64,000 nucleotides of DNA from Viola odorata (GCA_963691705.1 OY829540.1:2370001-2434000), one strand, 5' to 3'; positions 1 to 11,925 are shown, counted from the stretch's first letter. Made by a program: numbers and translations. Notes: generated from the sequence alone by a model not told the origin.

Positions 1-1574
1 AATCCCAATAATTTAGATTGCAAAGACGTAATGAGTGCATACCTTCGGGAAAGGGCGTCGGCGACCGTGTTCTCCTTTCCTTTCAGATACTTGATCACAT
101 ATGGAAATCGCTCAATGAACTCCAACCAAACAGCATGGCGACGATTCAATTTACCTTGTCCCTTGAGGTAGCGAAGGGATAGATGGTCGGTGTGAACAAC
201 AAACTCTTTTGGGACGAGGTAGTGCTCCCAAACAGTGAGGGTTCGAATTAATGCGTATAGTTCTCGATCATACGTGCAATAATTGAGCTGGGCGTCCTTC
301 AATTTCTCACTGAAATAAGCGATCGGTCGCCCACCTTGTAACAACACTGCTCCAATCCCGATTCCACTTGCATCGCATTGGACCTCGAATGTTTTGCCGA
401 AGTCAGGTAGTGCGAGAACCGGACTGGATACAAGGCGTTCCTTAAGGGTTTGGAAGGCCTCCTCTTGTTCGGGCCCCCATATGAATGGAATGTCCTTCTT
501 GGTGAGTGCGTTGAGGGGCGCAGCAATCGTTGAAAAGTCCTTCACGAAACGCCGATAGAAACTGGCCAAACCATGAAACGAGCGCACCTCGCTCACATTT
601 TGCGGAGTGGGCCAATCCGCAATCGCCTTGATCTTGGCTTGATCAACCTTGAGTCCATCTGCTCCTACAAGAAAACCAAGAAAGTGGACTTCGTCCAAAC
701 AGAACTCGCACTTCGCGAGTTTAGCGTAAAGCTTATGCTCGCGAAGGGTTAGAAATACAAGTCTCAAATGCTTAAAATGGGAGTCATGCGAGGAGCTATA
801 TATCAAGATGTCATCGAAATAAACAACAACAAATTTTCCAATAAAGTCACGCAACACATGATTCATCACTCGCATAAATGTGCTAGGAGCATTTGTTAAC
901 CCAAAAGGCATAACTAACCATTCATAAAGACCAAATTTAGTTTTGAAAGCAGTTTTCCATTGGTCTCCTTCATGCATACGTATTTGATGATATCCACTAG
1001 CTAAATCAATTTTTGAAAATATGGTAGCTTGGCTAAGTTCATCTAGCATATCATCAAGACGAGGTATGAGGTGTGAGTATTTAATGGTTACCTTATTGAC
1101 TGCTCGACAGTCCATGCACATGCGCCATGATCCATCTTTCTTTGGAACAAGGATCACCGGGACGGCACACGGGGAAAGGCTTTCTCGAACGTAGCCTTTG
1201 GCGAGGAGGGCCTCGACTTGAGCCTCCAACTCTTTGGTTTCCATCGGGTTGCACCGGTAGGCGGGTCGGTTAGGCATAGGTGCGCCGGGAATCAAATCGA
1301 TCTTGTGCTCGATTCCGCGGATTGGTGGTAGTCCTTCGGGCAACTCGTCCGGAAACACGTCTTGGAAATCTGACATCAAAGACACAAAAGCAGGAGAAGA
1401 GGAATCGGGGTTAGTGTTAGGTGTTTCCGCGCTCAAGGCACGAAAACGGAGAAAAACGATGGGTTTTTGTGCAAGAAGTGCACGCCTCACATCCCGAGAT
1501 CTTCCCATGAGACTCACTTTTTTCTCTTCCCTCGTTCCCCTCGGAACCTCGCTAGCTAGCTCATTTTTTTCTAG
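1..1574 (-). pseudogene. E1 pol: reverse transcriptase and RNase H, truncated by window edge
   Basis: This is the RT plus RNase H part of a Ty3/gypsy polyprotein, which copies element RNA into cDNA and degrades the RNA strand. On the minus strand, RT fingers motifs ([16 protein letters not shown]) lie near 1110-1175 and the catalytic YFDD box is at 810-821. The connection carries [17 protein letters not shown]. RNase H carries [26 protein letters not shown] near 300-400, followed by the HTDH region near 190. It is in the same frame as the protease ORF but separated from it by TAG at 1575-1577. No further stop was noticed to the window edge. Integrase should follow outside the window. Confidence 0.85.
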
Positions 1575-2228
1575 CTATGTGTTTCCACTCTTTCCTCCCT
1601 TTTTCTCTTCTCTCTTCGCAAGCTCATTTTTTTCTTGCGGGTTGTTTTTAATGCTCTCACCACTTACATTTTTCACTCCACTATTTCCCTCTTTCTTATT
1701 TAAAGTAATTGAAATATCGAAGACCGCACTTGCTTTTTCAAGCTTGATTTGGTCTTCGTATACCTGACTAGGTGCAAGTGGTGGAATCATGAACTTCCGG
1801 CCGGTGTGAGTGATGCGGTATGTGTTGCGGAATCCATCATGGATGGCGTGGCGATCAAATTGCCACGGACGACCAAGGATAAGGTGGGTGGCTTGCATTG
1901 GGGCGACATCACAAACGCGCTCATCCTGGTACTCCCCAATCTGAAACTTGATCTGCACCTGTTTCACCACTGTGATGGTGTTGCCATCATTGAACCAGTT
2001 CAAAACATAGGGGTGCGGATGCTTGGTGGTCGAGAGTCCAAGTGAGTGGACTAGTAAGGTGCTCGCCACATCTGCACAACTCCCACTGTCAATGATGATC
2101 GAGAGGACCATCCCATCAGCTGTTCCCCGGGTATGAAACAAGTTTTCCCTCTGTCCTAGAACCTCATCATCTGCTCGGGCTTGCATACTCAAGGTCCGTC
2201 TGATCACTAAACTGCGAGGAATCTCCAA
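1575..2228 (-). pseudogene. E1 retropepsin-like aspartic protease
   Basis: This aspartic protease would process the Gag-Pol polyprotein. The active-site strand IIIDSGSCADVAS has the D-S-G-S signature. The C-terminal strand LILGRPWQFDRHAIHDG is the family-typical hydrophobic-G-R-P element. A K/E-rich linker (KNELAKREEKKGGK) follows and ends at TAG. The same kind of linker resumes after the stop ([10 protein letters not shown]), so the stop sits inside a repeated low-complexity linker. The start given is the first ATG. The protease frame is offset from gag, implying a frameshift near 2290 in this copy or programmed shifting. Confidence 0.8.
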
Positions 2229-2289
2229 AGGGGTATACTCTCCTTCTTCCTCACTTTCTACATCATTTTCCCCAGTTTCTGACTCATCC

Positions 2290-3654
2290 TCAGAAACTCT
2301 CTCCTCCTTCCCTGATTAGGATGATGCGGCGGTTTGGGCACTCTGCCCTCATGTGTCCCTTACCACCACATTTGAAACATTCAATGGTTCGGCTAGGTGT
2401 TCTTTGGGTTGTGTTTGGGATTGGTGTGATGGAGGTGTTTTGGGCAGTGTATGGTTTAGGGTCGGATGGTTTGGTTTCGGTTGGTTGAGTGTAGGGTGGC
2501 TTAGGTGTTTGGGTCGTGTTTGATTGCCAGGGTCTTTTGGTATTTGTCACAGAGTGTGGAGTAGAAGAAGAAGTAGTATTGACAAAGTGTTTGGTTTTGG
2601 AGCTTACTTGGCGTTCTAGCTTAAGAGCTAGATGGTACATTTCCTCGAGTGTGTTGTAAGGGAGGAAGTCCAATTGTTGGGAAATATCCTTGCGAAGTCC
2701 GCCAAGAAATCGGGCCATGGTTGCCTCACCACTCTCTCGTACATCCAATCGTGTCAGCATGGATAACATCTCATGGTAAAACTCCGTGACACTTTTACTG
2801 CCTTGATACAATCGTTGGAGTTTCTGATGCAAATCTCGGAGGTAGTAAACCGACACAAATCGTGATCGCATCTCACCCACAAGCTCAGCCCAAGTGGTGA
2901 TTGGTGGTTCATGATCTAACCTCCGATTAACCAAAACTCGCTCCCACCACTGTATGGCTAAACCTGTAAACTCAACAACAGCCAAACGACACTTCTTTTC
3001 TTCTGAATAGTTATAACATGCAAATATCCTTTCCATCTTACTTTCCCATTCATAATACATATCAGGGTTCTCACGACCCTCAAAAGATGGAATAGTTAAC
3101 TTGATGTTATTAAAGTTGTCATACCGTCCCTCGAGTGAAGGGTTCCTTCGAGCCTCTCGCAGAGGTTCATGCCGTGTGGGATCATATGGCCTAGGAAGGG
3201 TCGGTTCGGTTGCGAATGGGTGGCTTGGTGGCGGCACATAGGAGTTGGCTTGGTGTAGTGGAATATCGGGACCCCGGTTTCGATTGTGTCTGATGGTAAG
3301 TGGATTTAATGGTGGAGATATCGGATTCGTATGGTGAGGTGGTCGGTTGCGGGAGTGGCGATCTTCCTCATTATCGCTACTATCGGAGCGAGCATAAACT
3401 CCTTCGGTGTTACCATAGAAGGAAAGACTTCGTGGGTCGGTGGGTCGGGTTCTTTGTTGAAAGTGGGGAAATGTAGGGGTCCTTTGTGGTAGTGGTGTTT
3501 GTAGTGGTGGGGGTGTTTGGGCTTGTCGAGTTTCGATGGCCTTGAGTCTAGTCATCATTTTCTCCAATATGGAGTTAATGTGGCTCATGTTTGGATCGGG
3601 TGGTGGGGGTGGCACTTCCGAATGTTCTTCGGTAATGGTAGGGTCGTTGGACAT
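2290..3654 (-). CDS. E1 Gag (nucleocapsid/capsid)
   Basis: Gag forms the virus-like particle and binds genomic RNA. An upstream in-frame ATG at 3684 gives a hydrophobic ten-residue extension. I prefer the ATG at 3654 (MSNDPTITEEHSE), which begins the usual acidic, proline-rich N-terminus. A retrotransposon Gag domain follows (IPSFEGRENPDMYYEWE through WWERVL and RFVSVYYLRDLHQKLQRL). A single zinc knuckle CFKCGGKGHMRAEC (CX2CX4HX4C) lies near the C-terminus. The frame ends about 60 nt after the knuckle at NRRIILIREGGESF. It is homologous to E3 gag at 23927-24484. Length (about 454 aa) is normal for the family. Confidence 0.88.
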   Translation of the reverse strand: MSNDPTITEEHSEVPPPPPDPNMSHINSILEKMMTRLKAIETRQAQTPPPLQTPLPQRTPTFPHFQQRTRPTDPRSLSFYGNTEGVYARSDSSDNEEDRHSRNRPPHHTNPISPPLNPLTIRHNRNRGPDIPLHQANSYVPPPSHPFATEPTLPRPYDPTRHEPLREARRNPSLEGRYDNFNNIKLTIPSFEGRENPDMYYEWESKMERIFACYNYSEEKKCRLAVVEFTGLAIQWWERVLVNRRLDHEPPITTWAELVGEMRSRFVSVYYLRDLHQKLQRLYQGSKSVTEFYHEMLSMLTRLDVRESGEATMARFLGGLRKDISQQLDFLPYNTLEEMYHLALKLERQVSSKTKHFVNTTSSSTPHSVTNTKRPWQSNTTQTPKPPYTQPTETKPSDPKPYTAQNTSITPIPNTTQRTPSRTIECFKCGGKGHMRAECPNRRIILIREGGESF

Positions 3655-4361
3655 GATGTGTACCTGCACAAAGAAAAGAAACACAAAGGAAAACTAAAAG
3701 GTGTTTGTTAGTACCCTCCCTCATGTGTTTACACTCTTCCCTCTATTGTTTTCACCAAAATCACACAAAAATAAACAAGTAAACTTAAAGTCAATTTTAG
3801 TTTTTAAAAAAAATATGACTCAAAGAATGATGAGCACTTTGGTGACACAATGAAAACTGGGTACGCAAGAAGGTATGGAAAAATTAAGGTAAATAACACG
3901 AACAAGATGAGATTGTGCAATTACCTTAATTTGGAATGGAAGAGATATGAGAAACAATAATGAAAACTTACGAAGACACGAATGAAGGATGGCGCAAAAA
4001 GGATTTGTGTTTCGGAAGCTGAAAGAAAGCTTGACTCGTCCAATGATAGTCCACGTCAAGTGTCGAAAAGCTTACCTAGCGATCTTGTCCCTTGCTTTTG
4101 ACTTGTGTTGATTTTTTTTTTGTTATATATATATATACACCATATTTATATATATATATATATATATTTTTTTTTGATCTCTTTTTTTTTTTTTTTATCA
4201 CAAGTGAAGGGACGCTCGGATCGCAAATAGATAACAAAGGAAATAAAATTTGTGTTAGTGGAAAAATTTATACAATGGACAAGACGAAGGAGTAATGAAT
4301 TCGAAAAATGGAGAAAGGAATTGATTTGTGATTTTAACGTTTACCAACCTTCGAGACAGCC
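3655..4361 (-). other. E1 leader (5' untranslated region)
   Basis: This is non-coding sequence between the primer binding site and gag. It contains a (TA)n tract and two long T runs at about 4118-4198. No ORF of interest was seen. Confidence 0.7.
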
Positions 4362-4377
4362 GAGCTCCGCTACCACG
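4362..4377 (-). other. E1 primer binding site
   Basis: Read on the minus strand, TGGTAGCGGAGC follows the LTR end by two bases. It resembles the initiator-Met tRNA type PBS (TGGTATCAGAGC) with substitutions. The same motif follows the E3 LTR at 5767. Confidence 0.75.
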
Positions 4378-5676
4378 TGTTAGGATCCTTCGGTGCTGAT
4401 TGGAGTAAGGAACTAGTCTCGATTGTGGATGGTCCGATTGATGAAGGATGAAGGTGTTTTTTGATGGATTTGATGATGTTCGGAAAGATGCGCAGCGGAT
4501 AAAGTTGTAATGGAGATATGTAGGATTTTTAGAGATGGTTTTTATGGAATTTTAGTGATGATTTAATTCAAGATGAATGGTTCTTGAATCGGGAATTTTA
4601 GAAGTGAAAGATGGAATTTTAAATGGACAAGTATATTCGAGAAAACCCTCTCGTTAACGAAGAACGAGCAACCTTTCTATATTGAATAACTTGAAAGATC
4701 GAACTCAAACTTGCAATGAAAATGCTAGTTTGAACCCGAAATGATTACAAGAATTTTAGGGAAATAAAGCTAGAAATTACAAGGAAATAAAATTGACTTT
4801 AAGATTGAATAATCAATTGGTAATCAAAAAGTGTCATCTAGAGGAAACAAAAGGTTCCTATTTATAGAAAAAGCTTAAGGGTGAGAAGTGTAATTTACCA
4901 ATTAATTGCCACCCAATTAATTGGATTTAATTTGGTCCTGCCGTTGAAGTCGTGTTGCCGTGGACGCTTGGGAGAGTGCCAGCTGGCTATGACTCGGTCA
5001 CGCAGCGGACGTTGTGGGTGTGGGACGCGGCTGTGCGCGTCGGACGTGGGAGGCAGGTGCTGCGTGGACCGAGTCCCGGGGCGGCCAGGCGAGATCGACG
5101 GTGAGCTGGTGCGAGCTTGGGGGACGGTTGTTGCAGGCGCTGTGTGGGTCGAGTCTTGTGGGCGAGGACGAGCGGGCGTGGCCCGGGTCAGGCGGCCGAG
5201 CTGTCGCTGACCGAGTCTCGCGGGTGAGGGCGAGGCGGCGTGGCGGGTTTGGGGAGATGACCCCAAACGACGTCGTCGCGAGGAGGGCTTGGCTGGGCTT
5301 GGGCCGGCTGGGCTTGGGCTGGCCTAAGTTTCCCTTTGGTCCTTGGATTTGCAAACATAATCTCCCTTGGTCCTTGAACTTTAGGTGCGCTTCTTTGTAG
5401 CGTAAATGTCGGAGCATAAGCGCCACGAGACTTTGGTGTTGGCTTCGCGTACGCGATGCGATCGGTGCGATCGTATCAGTTAGCGTGCGTGCGCTAAGGT
5501 GCATTGCATGTCCTCCTCGACCTAAGGTCTGCTCCCTTCATGCGATGACCTTCCTCTGAACATCTTGAGGCTGTTTTAACCTCACTCGACTCACTACAAC
5601 CCTCTTGGCTCGATGCCACGGTCCTCTTGGCCCAAGGCGCGCGTCTTGCGCATACGATGGTGCTAGAATCGTATCA
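4378..5676 (-). repeat. E1 5' LTR
   Basis: On the minus strand this runs from TGATACGATTCTAG (5676) to GGATCCTAACA (4378), about 1.3 kb, with TG...CA ends, followed by the PBS. The section 4960-5340 is unusually GC-rich for the window. Several overlapping long ORFs there are composition artefacts. The second LTR is outside the window, so no age can be given. Confidence 0.75.
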
Positions 5677-5778
5677 CAACCTCTCATGGATCTCTTATCA
5701 TCAATCCATCCAACTTGTTACACAATCTCTATCTTTATTTTGAGAGAGAATTGTGACCGTATCAAGTGGTAGCGGAGC
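5677..5778 (+). repeat. E3 5' LTR remnant and PBS
   Basis: 5677-5764 is the last 88 bp of an LTR, matching 27043-27130. It ends in GACCGTATCA. TGGTAGCGGAGC (5767-5778) is the PBS two bases later. The rest of this LTR is displaced by E1. Confidence 0.8.
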
Positions 5779-7097
5779 AAAGGTTTTTCAAGTATTGTTA
5801 CATTTTTCTCAAAGTTTCAACCATACTTCCCTTGTTTCCTTGGTTACATGTTGTTCTTTTGTGTCTTAGGAATATTTTGAGCTATTTTGGCGAATTAATT
5901 CTGAGGAAATCAGTGTTAAAAGCATTTTATACAAAGATTGCCTGTCAATTTTGTTTTCTTGGTGTTCATCTTTGGAATAGTATATCTTGCGTTTTCTATC
6001 ACCTTTTTCCTTATTTTTTGAGTCTAAAATATAGTACTTTATCTCTAGTTTCTTGTGAATTAAATTGGTATTTTAATTCAAACATTTTCCAACTCAAAAA
6101 GTAGATTTCCGCAGACCTGTGTTCTTGGTGTTCTTGGTGTTCTTGCTATCATCTTCATAGGTATTCTTGAGTGAAACCTTTTGATTCAAATTATCTTTAA
6201 AGTTGCTGAAAGATTTAGTTTCCATTTAAACAAGTATATTCTCTCCAACAGAAGCAATCAAAAGTCCATCCACCTTAAATGCCATAGCAAGTACACCTCA
6301 CCTTTGTGTCAATACAATATCCCTGAAATTAAGGAACTACTACCTACCCTCCATCCCTCTCCTTTCTGCAAGTCATTGCAGCTGGTTATAACAAAAGAAA
6401 GCTAGCATCTAGTCACTCCTTAAGCTCCTTTTATAACCAACTATTGTGCAGAAAAGATCCTATACAAAAAGAATTATTCAAAGAAAGGAAAGGTACACCC
6501 CAAGTCCTAAACTGCAGTCTTTTTTGGACAACTTGAGTGAGAAAACATGGAGAGCTTTAAAACCTACCAAAAGTACATAACCATCTAACCCAAACATCTA
6601 ATTGAGTCTCCTTCTTCCATTTATCAAAGTCCTAGAGTCTTAAACTTTCTCTTGAGTCCTAAACTCATGGTGTCTAACCAAGGGTTTTGAGTTTCTCTTT
6701 TAGGACTTGTCCTTTTAGCCTTGTTCTTGTGAGTCATTTAACTAAAATTCCCCAAGTATTTTTAATTGAGTCTTTCTTTTGTTTCCGTATTTGAGTCTCA
6801 AGTCAAGTGTTAAGTCTACAACACTTAAGTCTTTTGTTTTCCCTTTCTTCTTTTCCAAGTCCAAGTTAAGTCCTCTTGCGATCGTCTTGAGTTTCCTTAT
6901 GTGCTTGCATTTTCCTTGCCTCCTTGGGTCGTTTGCTTGACTCATTTTTAGGCTTATCTTAACCTTAACTTGTGCCAAGTGAGTTGAAGAACTTAGAGGT
7001 GTGAATTGAGTGATTGTGAGCGCAAATACGTGAGGGAGTGAACTTTTACTAACATATAAGAATATTAGTTTGTTTATCTTTGCAGGTAATTTACATT
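5779..7097 (+). other. E3 leader, no convincing gene
   Basis: AT-rich leader between PBS and gag. 6600-6860 is a low-complexity stretch in which AGTCCTAAACT/AAGTCTT-like words recur. Only short, unrelated ORFs were seen. Confidence 0.6.
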
Positions 7098-7410
7098 ATG
7101 TCAGCCGAGAGTGTGATGGGAAACTAACGAATTGGGCAGGCGTCGGACCACCCTATAGACATGGCCAAGGCCCTCACCAACCTCACACTTGCTGTCCAAG
7201 CCACCCCCACAGGGCTTGATGACAAGGAACGAGTAGAGAAGGAGCGAGCAACAAGGTGCAAGGGTAAGCACATGCACCTTTACTCCCAACACACCACACT
7301 ACGAGATCCCTACGACACACCTTTGTATGGGATGCCACATGAGGAGTCATTGACACCCACCAACGGCCATGTTGAGAACCTTAACGAAGGACACACGAGC
7401 TCATCCGACG
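7098..7410 (+). pseudogene. E3 gag, N-terminal piece, cut by E2
   Basis: An ATG at 7098 opens a frame (MSAESVMGN) that stops at TAA 7125. It continues in the same frame as MAKALTNLTLAVQATPTG and an acidic/threonine-rich tail, until the 5-bp target site ACACT (7411-7415) and the E2 LTR. The N-terminus resembles Gag leaders of this family. The Gag core resumes after E2 at 23927. Confidence 0.6.
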
Positions 7411-7415
7411 ACACT

Positions 7416-7937
7416 TGATAACAATCAAGACAGCCCTAACGGTGCTACCACGCTTGCCGCTCCTGCCAGGACGATTTTCCATAAGACCCGTAAGATATCT
7501 TCATATCGCCCGAGAATCAGCGAAGGATTCCTAGGATAGTCGACATCAGTGGGGGGGGGACTCACGCGACTCTATACGCACGGCACCATCCCATTCTAGG
7601 GACCCACAAGCTTATCGCTCCCGGCAGCCCGTACGATATCGCTCATGACATCATCCGTCGGTATCGCTTGTGACGTCACCATCAGACATCGCCTGGATTG
7701 TTATCGCCAGGTATCGCCGAATAGGCCTATAAATACCCCTACTTTTCCAAATTGAAGGTAAGATCAAGATCACTCAGACAAACCTCTGTGATTTTTGAAA
7801 CCCGAACTGACTTAAGCATCGGAGTGTCTACGCCGGAGCCCCCCCTCCGGCGCTTTGCAGGTACATCCGGCACCGACCGCCACCGTTCCGATCAGGCACG
7901 ACTCTGAATCTTACAAGATCGACATTGAATCTTATCA
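7416..7937 (+). repeat. E2 5' LTR
   Basis: 522 bp with TGATAA...TTATCA ends. The U3 part repeats TATCGC several times and holds a bZIP-type palindrome TGACGTCA (7671-7678). A mutated partner TGACATCA lies 25 bp upstream (7646). The TATA box TATAAATA is at 7728-7735. The C-rich stretch near 7840-7855 is replaced in the 3' LTR. Confidence 0.92.
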
Positions 7938-7939
7938 AA

Positions 7940-7957
7940 TGGTGCTTTCATTGAGAG
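7940..7957 (+). other. E2 primer binding site
   Basis: TGGTGCTTTCATTGAGAG begins two bases after the LTR end, the usual PBS position. I do not assign the tRNA with confidence. Confidence 0.65.
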
Positions 7958-8022
7958 CTTTGGTATATTAAGTGAGCGTCCTTAATAGCCAAACTCCGTT
8001 TAGTCGGAAGATTGGAACGGTC

Positions 8023-11000
8023 ATGATCACGGGATCGGAGCCAATCCGATCATCATCCTCTAATATCCCTTTCTCAATCCACAGACAGTTATTCCCTTTT
8101 GCTACTGCTGATCTCTCTATGACTACACAACCAATTATTTTGGGATCTCTGGACCTCTCGGTTGGAATTGCTGGGGGACTGGCCTCCTCGCAGACGGACA
8201 TCTTGTCATCTCAGATAGTGGGATCTGATTTCTCCACTCCTCTTTCGGGGGGATCTGTGCTCAATCGTGAACATCCTTTTGCAATGGAAATAGCGGCCCT
8301 TCGTTCTCGGCTGGAATATTTGACGGAAATGGCTGCAAGAGTCACGCCTGGTGCTTCTGGATCTAGTCTCCCTCCCCGCGTCATGTTCACACCATCTATT
8401 ATTGCTGATCGACCTTTATCACCGTTGTTTCCAGAAAACCTCCAGATGCCTTTATCCGCGGGAAATCCTCCGATTAGTGTTGAGCAGTTTACTCAAGGAA
8501 GAGTAGAGGCTTACGTACCACAAATGCCGCAATGTCTCCTCCTGCAAGGAGACAGGCAGCTTGAGGGGGTTAGGAACTGGTGGGACGGACGGAGGGAAGG
8601 AGCCAACAGAATTTTGTCTCCCGAGTACAGTGAAAGATCCAGTAGTCGAAGGTATCGAAGTCGTTCGCACAGGAGCCGCAGTCGATCTCCTAGACGACAT
8701 CTTACGCCAGAACCACGAAATAGAGGGCACCAGGCCGAAATGTCTCCTCCGTGTCAGGCGCGTGAAATTCTTGATGATACATCGGGCCACCCATTTAGCC
8801 GTCGTATAAGGCGTCACAGGGTCAGTTGGCGCGTGAAGCTTCCCACTGATGTCTATGATGGCATCAAGGATCCCATCTCGCACATTAATAAAGTGAAGGA
8901 TTTTGTCCAGTTTCAGACCCACAGTGATGCGGCGTTATGCCAAATATTTGTTATGACATTATCGGGCGTTGCGCGTCTCTGGTTTAAGGGTCTCTCTGGT
9001 GGATCCATTAATAATTTCTCACAGTTAGAATCTAAATTCCGGAGCAGATTTAGCACGGCAATTCCAATCAGGAAATCTGCCGCCGCATTATTTGACATAC
9101 AACGAAGGCCTCAAGAAACCTTAAAGGAATTTCTTAGTCGCTTCGATTTGGAAATGTCCTTAACGTCGGGCGTTACTATTGATTTTGCTATAGAAGCTCT
9201 GAAAAGGAACTGCCGCTATGGAAAACTGAAAGACGCGCTTATGGTGGACCCTCCAATGACTTTAGATGCGTTGAGGCTTAAAGCCCACAATTACACAAAA
9301 ATGGAAGAAGAAGAAAATAGAGATAAGACGTATAACGCGCCGCATGGGACATCTCAAATTACTACTGCTCCCGCGAAGCTACTACCTGACGACCATTTTA
9401 TCGACGATTGCGCCAGGCGGAAGGACCATATCCCCAAGGCCTCCAGCAAACAGAAGGGTCATTTTTCGAAGGGAAAAACCGGTGGTTCCCCCTCTCAACT
9501 TCACAGGGATTCTTATAAAAATCGTACATATGACCCAGATTTCCTTTCTCTTAACGTGCCAAGGGCAGAGATTTTAGCGATAACGGAACAGCGAAATCTT
9601 CCCATCCGCTACCCCGCGCCTACGAAACCAGGAGTGCTTCTAGGGAGAAGGGAAAATGCTTATTGTAAATTCCACATAGCTAGGGGTCATTCCACAGAAG
9701 CGTGCAGGGAGTTAAGATCGGCGATAGAACGTTTGGTAGAAGAAGGATATTTAGGAGAATTTGCCACTCAAATAAGAGAAGATGCCAGAAATAATCTTAT
9801 GAAAAGGACAGCAGACGAACCACCAGTTCCTCCTCGCTTTCCACAAAAGGATGATGCTCTCAGAGGAAAAGATAGGGAAACTCTAGCGGTTGATGACGAA
9901 TATATCCCTATGATTAACATTATCATGGGAGGAACCCCTTATATGGACGAATCAGAGCAATCGGCAGCCGCGAAAAGAGATAAACGCATACGTGATGGCA
10001 TGACAAAAAAAGGAGATGCGATAGGCATATTGGATCGAATGGTATTATCCTTTTCCGAAGAGGATGAGAAAGGCGTCGTCTATCCGCACAATGATGCTTT
10101 GGTGGTTACGCCCGTCATTGCCAGTCATGGAATCAAAAGGACTCTCATTGATAATGGGAGCGCGGTGAACCTCTTTTCGCTGGAAGTTTGCAATCTCATG
10201 AAACGACCTGATAATGAGTTGACATCTAGCAAACGGCCTATAGTCGGCGTTGATGGGGTTCCAATCCCTGTCACGGGGGTAATTACTTTGCCCATATATT
10301 TCCGAAAAGACACCTACAAGCGATCAGAGAACCTGTTGTTCCTTGTCGTGGATCTGAATTTGCCTTACAATGTCGTGCTCGGACGACCTTTCCTCAACCG
10401 CTTTGGAGCGGTGATATCTCAAAAGCATTTAAAGATGAAATACCCCTCCTGGGATGGGGTAGTATCTGTAAAAGGCGATCAAAAGCTGGCGGCGGCATGC
10501 TACTCGCTCATGACTCAAAGAAGCTGCGATAGGTACGTATGTATAGCAGCGGATCCCTACGAGCAGAGTGATGAGAAGCGTGCTCAACCTCTAGACAAAA
10601 TGGTACCCATTCCGGCAATTGGTATAGAGGAAGCAAGTTTCCTGATCAGTGAAAAACTCAGCCCGGCGGAAAACCTTCAACTGGCCCGGCTGCTGAACAA
10701 ATGCCAAGGAGATTTCGCGTGGAAACCCTCCGACATGCCCGGTATATCGCGGGAAATAGCCGAACATCGGCTCAATGTGGACCTAGATGCCAGGCCGGTA
10801 CAGCAAAAGCGACGCGCGTTCTCTAATGAAAAGGCGTTAGCTGTAGATAAGGAGGTAGCAAAGCTCCTTGACGCAGGGTTTATCCGCGAAGTTCAATATC
10901 CCACCTGGCTGGCAAACCCTGTCCTTGTTCCTAAGCCCAATGGGGATTGGTGCATGTGCATCGACTTCACAGATTTAAATGATGCCTGCCCTAAGGATTG

Positions 11001-11925
11001 CTACCCGCTTCCTCGCATAGATCAGTTAGTTGATCAGACCGCTGGATACGCTTATCTAAGCTCACTGGACGCCAACTTTGGATACCATCAGATCCCCATG
11101 GCCCGGGAAGATGAAGAAAAGACTGTGTTTCTCACTCCAAAGGCCACCTACTGTTATACGGCGATGCCGTTCGGGCTGAAGAATGTCGGGGCTACGTTCC
11201 AACGTATGGCCAATAAGATATTCGAAGAGCAAATAGGGAGAAATGTGGAAGCATACGTTGACGATATATTGGTGAAGAGTGCAAGCTTTCAAGATCACCT
11301 GTGGGACTTAAAGGAAGTCTTTGACGTGATGAAAATGTATCGCATGAAGTTAAACCCCCGAAAATGCATGTTTGCATTTCAAACAGGAAAATTCTTGGGC
11401 TACGTGGTCAGCCGAAAAGGCATCCTACCTAATCCCTCAAAGGTTAAGGTCATACAGGACATGATATCGCCAAGAACCATTAAAGAGGTGCAAAGGCTAA
11501 CAGGGCGAGTCATCGCCCTTGGGCGATTCATTTCCAAGCAAGGAGAAAAGTGTCTACCTTTTTTCAAAGTCATACGCAAGAAAGCCTCGTTCGGGTGGAC
11601 CCCGGAATGTGAGGAAGCATTTATCGGCCTAAAAGATTACCTATCGTCTGACTTATTATTGACGAGACCTGAAGTAGGCGATACCTTATATTTGTATCTT
11701 GGCGCCGCGGATGAAGTGGTCAGTGCCGTCCTCGTTCGCGACGATAACCACTCTCATCGCCCGGTCTATTTTGTGAGCCACGTCCTGAAGGATGTGGAGT
11801 TGCGATACGCCCGAATTGAAAAGATAGTGTTCGCTCTTATACAAGCCACCCGCAAAATGGATCGATATTTTCAGTCTTATTCCGTTATCATACTCACAGA
11901 CCAGCCTCTGAAAAGAATATTTTGA
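8023..11925 (+). pseudogene. E2 Gag-protease-RT-RNase H, ends at TGA
   Basis: The open frame begins upstream at GTG 7972. The first ATG is 8023. Residues 202-227 form an arginine/serine segment (RYRSRSHRSRSRSPRR). The Gag core lies at about 250-436. A variant knuckle CKFHIARGHSTEAC (CX2HX4HX4C) is at 548-561. The protease site IDNGSAVNLF (D710) is the DNGS form common in Tat elements. RT follows with VLVPKPNGDWCMC, SSLDANFGYHQI, FGLKNVGATFQRM and YVDD at 1078-1081. RNase H ends LTDQPLKRIF at an in-frame TGA (11923-11925), after which KPESSGRM continues the family sequence. The stop is therefore a nonsense mutation, likely CGA to TGA. Confidence 0.9.

Larger units (their letters stand above)
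1..5676 (-). mobile_element. E1: Ty3/gypsy LTR retrotransposon, left part outside window
   Basis: On the minus strand the order from right to left is LTR (4378-5676), primer binding site, leader, gag, protease, RT and RNase H. The element runs off the left window edge before integrase. Its right boundary abuts an LTR remnant of E3, whose other copy is at 27041-27130, so E1 inserted into the 5' LTR of E3. Gag with a CCHC knuckle, a DSGS protease and a YFDD reverse transcriptase place it in Ty3/gypsy. The LTR start (TGATACGATTCTAG) is shared with E4. Gag and pol are in different frames and a TAG separates protease from RT, so this copy is defective or depends on recoding. Confidence 0.9.

Noticed and set aside
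1303..2045. Plus-strand ORFs opposite E1 protease
   Set aside because: They are shadows of the minus-strand protease/linker, with low-complexity Ser/Phe composition.
4881..5504. Several overlapping long ORFs on both strands
   Set aside because: They lie in the GC-rich part of the E1 LTR, where stops are rare in all frames; no recognisable protein.
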